Assembly: GCF_023509015.1 (NCBI RefSeq)
Contig: NZ_CP094975.1
Span: 3,527,501 to 3,591,500, forward strand
Source: Pseudomonas abieticivorans
Lineage (GTDB): Bacteria; Pseudomonadota; Gammaproteobacteria; Pseudomonadales; Pseudomonadaceae
Length of the DNA stretch: 64,000 bases
Reading direction: 5' to 3'
Positions 57,243 through 64,000 of the stretch are shown piece after piece; positions within the stretch are counted from its first letter, which is position 1, and each line of letters opens with the position of its first letter. The notes under the pieces were generated by a model, which searched no databases, was not told the origin of the DNA, and was given only the letters and a program-made list of their open reading frames with translations. Made by a program: the position numbers and the translations under genes.

Positions 57243-58611
57243 TACCCGTATCGAGCGTGACAGCATGGGCGAACTGCAAGTGCCGGAGGCGGCGCTGTAC
57301 GGTGCCCAGACTCAACGCGCGGTGAACAACTTCCCCATCAGCCACCAGCCGATGCCGCGCCAGTTCATTCGCGCGCTGGTGCTGGCCAAGGCTGCGGCCG
57401 CCAAGGCCAACGTCGAGCTTGGGCAGATCAGCGCAGCGCAAGGGCAGGCCATCGTCGCCGCCACCGAGCAACTGCTGGCCGGTGACTTTATCCAACACTT
57501 TCCGGTGGACATCTACCAGACCGGCTCCGGCACCAGTTCCAACATGAACGCCAACGAAGTGATCGCGACCCTGGCCAGCCGCCAGTCGGGCGAGGCCATC
57601 AACCCCAACGATCACGTCAACTGTGGCCAGAGCAGCAACGACATCATCCCCACCACCATCCACGTCAGCGCCGCATTGGCCCTGCACGAGCACCTGTTGC
57701 CAGCATTGCAGCACCTGGTGCAGGTGATCGAGGCCAAGGCCGAGCAGGTGCACCCCTACATCAAGACCGGCCGCACCCACCTGATGGATGCCATGCCGGT
57801 GCGCATGAGCCAGGTGCTCAACGGCTGGGCGGCGCAACTGAAGGCCAATGTCGGCCACCTGCAAAACCTGCTGCCGGCCCTGCAGTCCTTGGCCCAGGGC
57901 GGTACAGCCGTGGGGACCGGGATCAACGCCCACCCTGAATTTGCCGCGCGCTTCAGCCGGCAGTTGAGCCAAATCACCGGTGTCGAATTCACTCCGGGCG
58001 CCAACCTGTTTGCGTTGATTGGTTCGCAAGACACCGCCGTGTCGGTGTCTGGGCAACTGAAGGCCACCGCCGTGTCGCTGATGAAAATCGCCAACGACCT
58101 GCGTTGGATGAACTCCGGCCCCCTGGCCGGCCTCGGTGAGATCGAGCTGGAAGGCCTGCAGCCGGGCTCCTCGATCATGCCCGGCAAGGTCAACCCGGTG
58201 ATCCCGGAAGCCACTGCCATGGTTGCAGCCCAGGTGATCGGCAACGACGCGACCATCGTGGTGGCGGGGCAGTCGGGCAATTTCGAGCTGAACGTGATGT
58301 TGCCGATCATCGCCCAAAACCTGCTTGGCAGCATCGAGCTGATGGCCAATGCCAGCCGCTTATTGGCGGACAAGGCGATCGCCACCTTCAAGGTCAACCA
58401 GGCCAAATTGCAGGAAGCGTTGTCGCGCAACCCGATCCTGGTGACTGCGCTCAACCCCATCATTGGCTACCAAAAAGCCGCCGAGATTGCCAAGCAGGCC
58501 TACAAGGAAGGCCGGCCGATCATCGACGTGGCTCTTGAAAACACCGAGCTTTCACGTACCCAGCTGCAAGTGCTGCTGGACCCGGAAAAGCTCACCGCAG
58601 GCGGCATCTGA
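57235..58611 (+). CDS. fumC: Fumarate hydratase class II (iron-independent)
   Basis: A 458-residue fumarase that converts fumarate to malate without an Fe-S cluster, replacing class I enzymes when iron is short. The lyase signature GSSIMPGKVNP is present, as are the substrate segments TGSGTSSNMNANEV and GRTHLMDAMP. Start at 57235 (MSNTRIERDSMGEL); the 24-codon longer frame lies inside fagA. Overlaps fagA by 8 bases. Confidence 0.96.
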   Translation: MSNTRIERDSMGELQVPEAALYGAQTQRAVNNFPISHQPMPRQFIRALVLAKAAAAKANVELGQISAAQGQAIVAATEQLLAGDFIQHFPVDIYQTGSGTSSNMNANEVIATLASRQSGEAINPNDHVNCGQSSNDIIPTTIHVSAALALHEHLLPALQHLVQVIEAKAEQVHPYIKTGRTHLMDAMPVRMSQVLNGWAAQLKANVGHLQNLLPALQSLAQGGTAVGTGINAHPEFAARFSRQLSQITGVEFTPGANLFALIGSQDTAVSVSGQLKATAVSLMKIANDLRWMNSGPLAGLGEIELEGLQPGSSIMPGKVNPVIPEATAMVAAQVIGNDATIVVAGQSGNFELNVMLPIIAQNLLGSIELMANASRLLADKAIATFKVNQAKLQEALSRNPILVTALNPIIGYQKAAEIAKQAYKEGRPIIDVALENTELSRTQLQVLLDPEKLTAGGI

Positions 58612-58636
58612 CAGCCTTACGGCTTTGGAGGCAAAC

Positions 58637-59065
58637 ATGCAGCACTGGAAACGCACCATCGAGATGGCCAACCGCTGTTTCAACGCCGGCGACTTGATTG
58701 ACGCCCGCGAGCTGTATTTGCAGGCGCTGGCCCTGGCGCAGGTGTTGTTCGAGCGCTGGGCGGACGTCGACGAAGCCGTGGCGGCCTGCGTCATCAGCCA
58801 TCACAACCTGGCCGACCTGCATCTGCGCCTGATGCAGCCGGAGGAGAGCGCCGAGTACTTGTGCGCCATTCATCAATACCTGTTGCAGGCCGCGCAAGAC
58901 CGGCGCCTGCCGCAGGCCTTGCGCGAGGCCGCGCTGCGCCATAGCAGCAAGACCTACGCCGAGCTGTTGAGCTTTATTGGTGAATACGGCGAATACCCGC
59001 GCACCTCGCGCCTGCTGTTCAGCCAGGGAACATCCACGCAAATGGTTCACTACGGAGTTCATTGA
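58637..59065 (+). CDS. OrfX, conserved protein between fumC and sodA
   Basis: A 142-residue cytoplasmic protein of helix-rich, TPR-like character ([38 protein letters not shown] then [21 protein letters not shown]), which suggests a protein-binding role; function is unknown. Start at 58637 after GGAGG; a frame open further upstream overlaps fumC. It occurs at the same place in P. aeruginosa (orfX) and is co-regulated by iron. It ends 2 bases before sodA. Confidence 0.85.
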   Translation: MQHWKRTIEMANRCFNAGDLIDARELYLQALALAQVLFERWADVDEAVAACVISHHNLADLHLRLMQPEESAEYLCAIHQYLLQAAQDRRLPQALREAALRHSSKTYAELLSFIGEYGEYPRTSRLLFSQGTSTQMVHYGVH

Positions 59066-59067
59066 CC

Positions 59068-59679
59068 ATGCCTTATACCTTGCCTGCCCTGCCTTACGCC
59101 TATGACGCGCTGGAACCGCACATCGACGCCAAGACCATGGAGATCCACCACAGCAAGCACCACCAAACGTACATCAATAACCTCAATGCGGCGGTTGATG
59201 GCACCGAGTACGCCGAGTGGCCGATCGAGAAGCTGGTGGCCAGCGTCAAGCAACTGCCCGAAAAGCTGCAGCCGGCAGTGATCAACCAGGGCGGCGGGCA
59301 CGCCAACCATTCGTTGTTCTGGGAGGTGATGTCGGCCCAGGGTGGTGGCCCGGCACAGGGCTCGGTGGCCAAGGCCATCGACGAGCAACTGGGTGGCTTC
59401 GAGGCGTTCAAGGAGGCCTTCACCAAGGCTGCGTTGACCCGTTTCGGCAGCGGTTGGGCGTGGCTTAGCGTAACCCCGCAAAAAAAGTTGGTGGTGGAGA
59501 GCAGTGGCAACCAGGACAGCCCGCTGATGAACGGCAACACGCCGATCCTCGGCCTGGACGTGTGGGAACACGCCTACTACTTGCAATACCAGAACCGGCG
59601 CCCGGAATACATCGGGGCGTTTTATAACGTGGTCAACTGGGCCGAGGTTGAGCGGCGTTACCGGGCTGCCGTGGCGTGA
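59068..59679 (+). CDS. sodA: Superoxide dismutase, Mn type
   Basis: A 203-residue Mn-SOD that disproportionates superoxide. The metal ligands are His27, His81, Asp164 and His168, and the [11 protein letters not shown] and DVWEHAYY signatures fit the Mn form, as expected for an iron-starvation operon. Start at 59068; a codon pair longer from TTG at 59062 is less likely. The stop overlaps the ZIP gene start by 4 bases. Confidence 0.95.
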   Translation: MPYTLPALPYAYDALEPHIDAKTMEIHHSKHHQTYINNLNAAVDGTEYAEWPIEKLVASVKQLPEKLQPAVINQGGGHANHSLFWEVMSAQGGGPAQGSVAKAIDEQLGGFEAFKEAFTKAALTRFGSGWAWLSVTPQKKLVVESSGNQDSPLMNGNTPILGLDVWEHAYYLQYQNRRPEYIGAFYNVVNWAEVERRYRAAVA

Positions 59680-60584
59680 GTCGTCAAATAGTGGGGGCTC
59701 AGGCGTTTTCCATTGGTAGCGGGCGCTTGTTGCGCCTGGCCCTGGGCAGCGTATTGACGCTGGCCGGGCTTTCGTTGCTGGCCATACAGGCGTTGGCCTG
59801 GCTGGACCTGGACCCACGACTGTTGCGTGCACTGGAGGGTGGTGCCATCGCAGCACTGGGCACCGCGCTTGGCGCGGTACCGGTGCTGGTGATCCGTGGC
59901 ATGCCGGTGGCCGTGGCCGACACCCTGTTGGGTTTCGGCGCAGGCGTGATGCTGGCGGCCACGGCGTTCTCGCTGATCATCCCAGGCTTGGATGCCGCGC
60001 AAACCATTGGGTTTTCCCGCTGGGGCGCCGGTAGCCTGATCAGCTTTGGCATCATGTTCGGGGCGTTCTGCCTGTACCTGGTGGACCGCCAGGTGGCCGG
60101 GGTGTCGCCGCAAGTGTTGGTGGGCACCCCGCAACAACCGCCGATCCCAGCACGCATATGGATTTTCGTGTTCGCGATCATTGCCCACAATATTCCCGAA
60201 GGCATGGCCATCGGCGTATCGGCCGGCGGCGGCATGCCCGACGCCGACAGCCTGGCCATGGGCATTGCCCTGCAGGATGTGCCAGAGGGTCTGGTGATCG
60301 CGCTGATACTGGCTGGCGCCGGCATGTCGCGGTTCAAGGCGTTCCTGGTAGGTGCGGCATCAGGGCTGGTGGAGCCGGTGTTCGCCGTGCTCTGTGCCTG
60401 GCTGGTGGGCTTGGCTGAACTGTTGTTGCCCTTGGGCTTGGCCGTGGCGGCGGGGGCAATGCTACTGGTGGTGACCCATGAGATCATCCCCGAGTCGCGC
60501 AGCAACGGGCATCACAAGTTGGCGAGCCTGGGGTTGTGCGTGGGCTTTTGCCTTATGATGGTGATGGATACGGCGCTGTCATGA
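59676..60584 (+). CDS. ZIP-family metal transporter
   Basis: A 302-residue inner-membrane protein with about eight spans and the ZIP metal-binding motifs [10 protein letters not shown] (span 4) and QDVPEGLVI (span 5). Such proteins import Zn2+, Mn2+ or Fe2+. The GTG start at 59676 overlaps the sodA stop (GTGA), so it is translated with the Mn-SOD; Mn2+ supply for SodA is a reasonable guess. Confidence 0.9.
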   Translation: MSRQIVGAQAFSIGSGRLLRLALGSVLTLAGLSLLAIQALAWLDLDPRLLRALEGGAIAALGTALGAVPVLVIRGMPVAVADTLLGFGAGVMLAATAFSLIIPGLDAAQTIGFSRWGAGSLISFGIMFGAFCLYLVDRQVAGVSPQVLVGTPQQPPIPARIWIFVFAIIAHNIPEGMAIGVSAGGGMPDADSLAMGIALQDVPEGLVIALILAGAGMSRFKAFLVGAASGLVEPVFAVLCAWLVGLAELLLPLGLAVAAGAMLLVVTHEIIPESRSNGHHKLASLGLCVGFCLMMVMDTALS

Positions 60585-60603
60585 TGGGGCGGGGTTGCCG
60601 TGG

Positions 60604-60649
60604 CCCTCACCCCAGCCCCCCTCCCTGCGGGAGAGGGTTGGGGCGAGGG
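60604..60649. terminator. C-rich hairpin between convergent ZIP gene and ptsO
   Basis: CCCTC-A-CCCCA-G-CCC...CTCCC (60604-60625) pairs with GGGAG-A-GGG-T-TGGGG-C-GAGGG (60629-60649) through an imperfect stem of about 20 positions and a 3-base loop. It matches the repeat at 9252-9281. Confidence 0.6.
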
Positions 60650-60656
60650 CGATGTT

Positions 60657-60932
60657 TTATTCGCCTTCGTCGAAGCGGTTATTGATCAACTCGACAATCG
60701 CTGCCATCGCTTCGGCCTCTTCGGCCCCCGCAGTACTCAGGTGCACCTGGGTGCCTTTGCCCGCCGCCAGCATCATCACGCCCATAATGCTTTTGCCGTC
60801 TACCAGGCTGTCCGGGCTGCGGCCGATACGCACCTGGCAATCGGGAAAGCGGCCAGCCACGCCGACGAATTTGGCGGCTGCCCGGGCGTGCAAGCCAAGC
60901 TTGTTGATGATTTCGATTTCACGTGCAGGCAT
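60657..60932 (-). CDS. ptsO: Nitrogen PTS phosphocarrier NPr (HPr-like)
   Basis: A 91-residue HPr-family phosphocarrier. The phosphorylated His15 lies in NKLGLHARAAAKF, and the SLVDGKSIMGVMML segment around Ser46 follows the family. It passes phosphate from PtsP to PtsN. Start at 60932; the longer in-frame extension overlaps rapZ. It is last in the rpoN-hpf-ptsN-rapZ-ptsO run. Confidence 0.95.
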   Translation of the reverse strand: MPAREIEIINKLGLHARAAAKFVGVAGRFPDCQVRIGRSPDSLVDGKSIMGVMMLAAGKGTQVHLSTAGAEEAEAMAAIVELINNRFDEGE

Positions 60933-60948
60933 CGCGGTGGGGGTCCTT

Positions 60949-61806
60949 TCAGCTAAGGTCGCGGTGGCGAACCTGAACATTCTTGAGCGTTTGTTGGAGC
61001 GCCTGGCCCAAGCGCTCGGTGAGGTACACCGAGCGGTGGTGGCCGCCCGTGCAGCCAATGGCGATGGTCACGTAGGCGCGGTTGCTGGCGGCAAAGCGCG
61101 GCAGCCATTTAAGCAGATAACTGCTGATGTCCTGATACATTTCTTCGACGTCCGGCTGGGCAGCCAGGTATTCAATCACCGGTTGGTCCAGGCCTGAATG
61201 GTCGCGCAGTTCTGGCTTCCAGTACGGGTTGGGCAGGCAACGTACGTCGAACACCAGGTCGGCATCCACCGGCATGCCGCGCTTGAAACCGAACGACTCG
61301 ACCAGGAACGCAGTGCCCGGCTCAGGTTGGTTGAGCAGGCGCAGCTTGATGGCGTCGCGCAGCTGATACAGGTTCAGGTGCGTGGTATTGATTTTCAGGT
61401 CGGCCAGGTCCGCAATCGGCCCCAGTAGCGAGGTTTCGACCCGAATGGCTTCGGCCAACGAGCGGTTGGCGCTGCTCAGTGGATGGCGCCGGCGGGTTTC
61501 GGAAAAGCGTTTGAGCAGGGTTTCTTCGTCGGCGTCCAGGTACAGCACGTCGCACTGGATGTGCCGACCGCGCACTTCCTCGAGCAACTCGGGGAAGCGG
61601 GTCAGGTGGCTGGGCAGGTTGCGCGCATCGATAGACACGGCCACCAGCGGTTGCGCCAGTTCGGTATGGATCAACGCGCGCTCGGCCAGTTCCGGCAGCA
61701 ACCCGGCAGGCAGGTTGTCGATGCAGTAGTAGCCGTTGTCCTCGAGTACATCCAAGGCTGTGCTTTTACCGGAGCCGGAGCGGCCGCTGACGATGATCAG
61801 GCGCAT
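60949..61806 (-). CDS. rapZ: RNase adapter protein RapZ
   Basis: A 285-residue P-loop protein. Walker [10 protein letters not shown] lies at residues 8-16 ([16 protein letters not shown]), and the C-terminal RNA-binding part has [13 protein letters not shown]. In E. coli it delivers GlmZ sRNA to RNase E. Start at 61806, only 2 bases after the ptsN stop; the 88-codon longer frame overlaps ptsN. Confidence 0.95.
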   Translation of the reverse strand: MRLIIVSGRSGSGKSTALDVLEDNGYYCIDNLPAGLLPELAERALIHTELAQPLVAVSIDARNLPSHLTRFPELLEEVRGRHIQCDVLYLDADEETLLKRFSETRRRHPLSSANRSLAEAIRVETSLLGPIADLADLKINTTHLNLYQLRDAIKLRLLNQPEPGTAFLVESFGFKRGMPVDADLVFDVRCLPNPYWKPELRDHSGLDQPVIEYLAAQPDVEEMYQDISSYLLKWLPRFAASNRAYVTIAIGCTGGHHRSVYLTERLGQALQQTLKNVQVRHRDLS

Positions 61807-61808
61807 GC

Positions 61809-62273
61809 TTAGTGACCGTTTTGAACGTCCAGCACGACCTTGTACAAGGCTTCGTTGCTGGCTGCCGAGCGAAGTTTGTCCCGTACGTCCTTCTGGTCCA
61901 ACATGCTGGCGATTTGCCGTAGCAGTTCCAGGTGCGCATCGGTGGCCGCTTGCGGGACCAGCAGTACGAACAGCAGGTCTACCGGGGCGCCGTCGATGGC
62001 ATCGAAGTCGATGGGGGCGTCGAGGTGCAGCAGGGCGCTGACCGGCGATTCGCAGCCAGCCAGACGACAATGGGGTATGGCGATGCCGTTGCCGAAACCG
62101 GTGGAACCGAGTTTCTCACGGGCAATCAGGGCTTCGTAGACGTCTTGCATCCCAAGCTCGGGTATTTCCCGGGCAATGAGGTTGGCAATTTGTTCGAGCA
62201 CTTTCTTTTTACTGCCGCCTGGCACGTTCACGAGTGAACGGCCAGGGGTCAGGATGTTTTCAAGTCGGATCAT
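61809..62273 (-). CDS. ptsN: Nitrogen PTS EIIA component PtsN
   Basis: A 154-residue EIIA-Ntr protein; the phosphorylated His68 lies in [11 protein letters not shown]. It regulates K+ transport, carbon/nitrogen balance and stress functions through its phosphorylation state. No strong Shine-Dalgarno precedes the ATG, so translation may be coupled to hpf, which ends 12 bases upstream. Confidence 0.95.
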   Translation of the reverse strand: MIRLENILTPGRSLVNVPGGSKKKVLEQIANLIAREIPELGMQDVYEALIAREKLGSTGFGNGIAIPHCRLAGCESPVSALLHLDAPIDFDAIDGAPVDLLFVLLVPQAATDAHLELLRQIASMLDQKDVRDKLRSAASNEALYKVVLDVQNGH

Positions 62274-62285
62274 GGGTGGGGAGTG

Positions 62286-62594
62286 TCAGCGAGCATTCGC
62301 GCCTTGCAGCACGCTCTGCTGTTTTTCCTTATGTTTTTTGAGTTGGCGGTCAAGCTTGTCGGTGAGCAGGTCGATGGCCGCATACATGTCGCTATGTTCG
62401 GCGTTGGCGACCACTTCACCACCGGGAACGTGCAAGGTGGCTTCGATTTTCTGCAGGAGTTTCTCCACCGTCATCGTCACTTGCACATTGGTGATCTTGT
62501 CGAAATGGCGCTCCAATCGGGCGAGCTTCTCGCTGATATAAGTGCGCAAGGGTTCGGTCACATCCAGTTGATGTCCACTGATGTTGACTTGCAT
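62286..62594 (-). CDS. hpf: Ribosome hibernation promoting factor, short form
   Basis: A 102-residue HPF/YfiA-family protein (MQVNISGHQLDVTEPLRTYISEKLARLERHFD...) that binds 30S subunits and promotes 70S pairing in stationary phase. It is the short form, lacking the long C-terminal dimerisation domain. Start at 62594 after AAGGAG; the 22-codon longer frame lies in the hairpin-rich gap behind rpoN. Confidence 0.95.
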   Translation of the reverse strand: MQVNISGHQLDVTEPLRTYISEKLARLERHFDKITNVQVTMTVEKLLQKIEATLHVPGGEVVANAEHSDMYAAIDLLTDKLDRQLKKHKEKQQSVLQGANAR

Positions 62595-62678
62595 ACCGCA
62601 TCTCCTTATTGCTATTGCATAAAGAGGCAGGTGGAACACCTGCCGCAGGAACGCTGCCACACCTCAGGTGCCCACCGG

Positions 62679-62696
62679 GCAGCGCTTGCGCGCTGC
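62679..62696 (-). other. Intercistronic hairpin between rpoN and hpf
   Basis: A perfect 7-bp stem (GCAGCGC / GCGCTGC) capped by a GCAA tetraloop on the transcribed strand, 4 bases past the rpoN stop codon. It lacks a T-run. A small palindrome CACCTCAGGTG lies at 62660-62670. Probably protects rpoN mRNA or separates the hpf message. Confidence 0.6.
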
Positions 62697-62700
62697 GGGG

Positions 62701-64000
62701 CTACATCAATCGCTTGCGTTCGCTAGACGGTGCGATCCCGAGGGACTCGCGGTACTTGGCGACGGTGCGACGGGCTACCTGGATGCCTTGTGCCTCCAGT
62801 AAACCAGCGATCTTGCTGTCACTCAACGGCTTTTTCTGATTTTCGGCAGCCACCAGTTTTTTGATGATCGCGCGGATCGCCGTGGACGAGCATTCGCCGC
62901 CCTCGGAGGTGCTCACGTGGCTTGAGAAAAAATATTTCAGCTCATAAATACCACGCGGGGTATGCATGTACTTTTGCGTGGTCACCCGGGAAATCGTCGA
63001 TTCGTGCATGCCCACCGCTTCGGCGATGTCATGCAGCACCAGCGGTTTCATTGCCTCGTCGCCGTAGTCGAGGAAGCCGCGCTGGTGCTCGACGATTTGC
63101 GTGGCCACCTTCATCAGGGTTTCGTTGCGGCTCTGCAGGCTCTTGATGAACCAGCGCGCCTCCTGCAACTGATTGCGCATGAAGGTGTTGTCGGCGCTGG
63201 TGTCGGCGCGGCGCACAAAGCCTGCGTACTGCGGGTTGACCCGCAGGCGTGGCACCGACTCCTGGTTCAGCTCTACCAGCCAGCGGTCGTTGTCCTTGCG
63301 CACGATCACGTCGGGCACCACGTACTCGGCCTCGCTGGACTCGATCTGCGAGCCGGGGCGCGGGTTCAGGCTTTGCACCAGCTCGATCACCTGGCGCAGC
63401 TCGTCTTCCTTGATCTTCATGCGGCGCATCAGCTGACCGTAGTCGCGGCTGCCCAGCAGGTCGATGAAGTCGGTGACCAGGCGCTGGGCCTCGGCCAGCC
63501 AGCGGGTCTTGGCAGGCAATTGGCGCAGTTGCAGCAACAGGCACTCGCTCAGATCGCGGGCGCCGATGCCAGCGGGCTCGAATTGCTGGATGCGGTGCAG
63601 TACGGCCTCGATTTCGTCGAGCTCGATGTCCAGTTCCGGGTCGAACGAGTCGCAGATCTCCTGCAACGTCTCGTCCAGGTAGCCCTGGTTGTTGATGCAG
63701 TCGATCAGCGTCACGGCGATCAGCCGGTCGGTATCGGACATCGGCGCCAGGTTCAATTGCCACAGCAGATGGCTCTGCAAGCTCTCGCCGGCGGAGGTGC
63801 GGGTGGTGAAGTCCCACTCGTCGTCATCGTTGCTGGGCAGGCTGCTGGCGCTGGTCTGGTAGATGTCTTCCCAGGCCGTGTCGACAGGTAGCTCATTGGG
63901 AATGCGGTCGTTCCACTCGCCGTCTTCCAGGTTGTCGACCGTCGGTGCGGTGGTTTCCTGAAAGCTGGGTTCCTGAATTTCAGGCGTGGTTTTCTGCTCG
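62701..64000 (-). CDS. rpoN: RNA polymerase sigma-54 factor, 3' part (cut by window edge)
   Basis: About 433 codons are present, from within the acidic region II to the stop; the N-terminal region I and start codon are beyond 64000. The reading frame is open to the edge, so 63780 is not the start. The core-binding part ([21 protein letters not shown]), the HTH segment ([21 protein letters not shown]) and the RpoN box ([10 protein letters not shown]) near the C-terminus are intact. It directs transcription of nitrogen, motility and catabolic genes. Confidence 0.97.
   Translation of the reverse strand, partial: EQKTTPEIQEPSFQETTAPTVDNLEDGEWNDRIPNELPVDTAWEDIYQTSASSLPSNDDDEWDFTTRTSAGESLQSHLLWQLNLAPMSDTDRLIAVTLIDCINNQGYLDETLQEICDSFDPELDIELDEIEAVLHRIQQFEPAGIGARDLSECLLLQLRQLPAKTRWLAEAQRLVTDFIDLLGSRDYGQLMRRMKIKEDELRQVIELVQSLNPRPGSQIESSEAEYVVPDVIVRKDNDRWLVELNQESVPRLRVNPQYAGFVRRADTSADNTFMRNQLQEARWFIKSLQSRNETLMKVATQIVEHQRGFLDYGDEAMKPLVLHDIAEAVGMHESTISRVTTQKYMHTPRGIYELKYFFSSHVSTSEGGECSSTAIRAIIKKLVAAENQKKPLSDSKIAGLLEAQGIQVARRTVAKYRESLGIAPSSERKRLM

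Overview
The window looks like chromosomal core DNA from a GC-rich gammaproteobacterium of the genus Pseudomonas, probably the P. fluorescens group. The evidence is strong protein-level resemblance to known Pseudomonas genes (catBCA/catR, roxSR, fagA-fumC-orfX-sodA, the rpoN-hpf-ptsN-rapZ-ptsO cluster), dispersed Pseudomonas-type palindromic REP repeats, and gene order from dppF to rpoN that I recall as largely conserved with P. aeruginosa PA4462-PA4506. I see no rRNA, tRNA, CRISPR array, insertion sequence, prophage or plasmid gene.

Layout. 0.3-3.7 kb (minus): an OpuC-type osmoprotectant ABC transporter. 4.1-5.7 kb (plus): prfC with a clear terminator. 5.8-9.2 kb: the catechol branch of the beta-ketoadipate pathway (catB-catC-catA) and its divergent LysR activator gene catR. 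9.3-12.7 kb (minus): a polyamine-binding protein, a gamma-glutamylputrescine-oxidase-like flavoenzyme and an AraC regulator with an N-terminal SnoaL-like domain. 12.9-25.4 kb (minus): a large dipeptide uptake cluster with DppB/C/D/F, four paralogous DppA-type binding proteins and an OprD-family porin; every intercistronic gap of any size carries a GC-rich hairpin. 25.5-28.7 kb: a SIMPL-domain periplasmic protein, a 420-bp block of tandem and inverted repeats, and the redox two-component pair roxS/roxR.

28.8-38.4 kb: an accessory stretch with a YddA-like ABC exporter, a galactarate catabolic module (FadR-type regulator, kdgD, gudP, garD) with matching palindromic operators, an AEC-family carrier, an AroP-type aromatic amino acid permease and a PcaC-like protein. 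38.4-43.2 kb (minus): a CaCA antiporter, an RlpA-like lipoprotein and gatCAB. 43.4-54.6 kb (plus): mreBCD, maf, rng, yhdP, a nitrilase-family amidase and tldD. 54.7-56.7 kb: a frameshifted yjgA/darP and pmbA. 56.8-60.6 kb: the Fur-box-preceded fagA-fumC-orfX-sodA operon and a ZIP transporter. 60.7-64.0 kb (minus): ptsO, rapZ, ptsN, hpf and the 3' part of rpoN, whose 5' end lies outside the window.

Together these genes cover nutrient scavenging (dipeptides, polyamines, aromatics, hexarates, osmoprotectants) and conserved housekeeping (cell shape, translation, RNA processing, oxidative and iron stress, nitrogen PTS). I found no convincing wholly new multi-gene system. The strongest leads are: mreC, whose only well-placed start is an ATT codon behind a near-perfect Shine-Dalgarno; a probable single-base frameshift in yjgA/darP; a cluster of back-to-back perfect palindromes upstream of the porin gene; the systematic hairpins of the dipeptide cluster; shared operators in the galactarate module; and the REP-bounded repeat block upstream of roxS.
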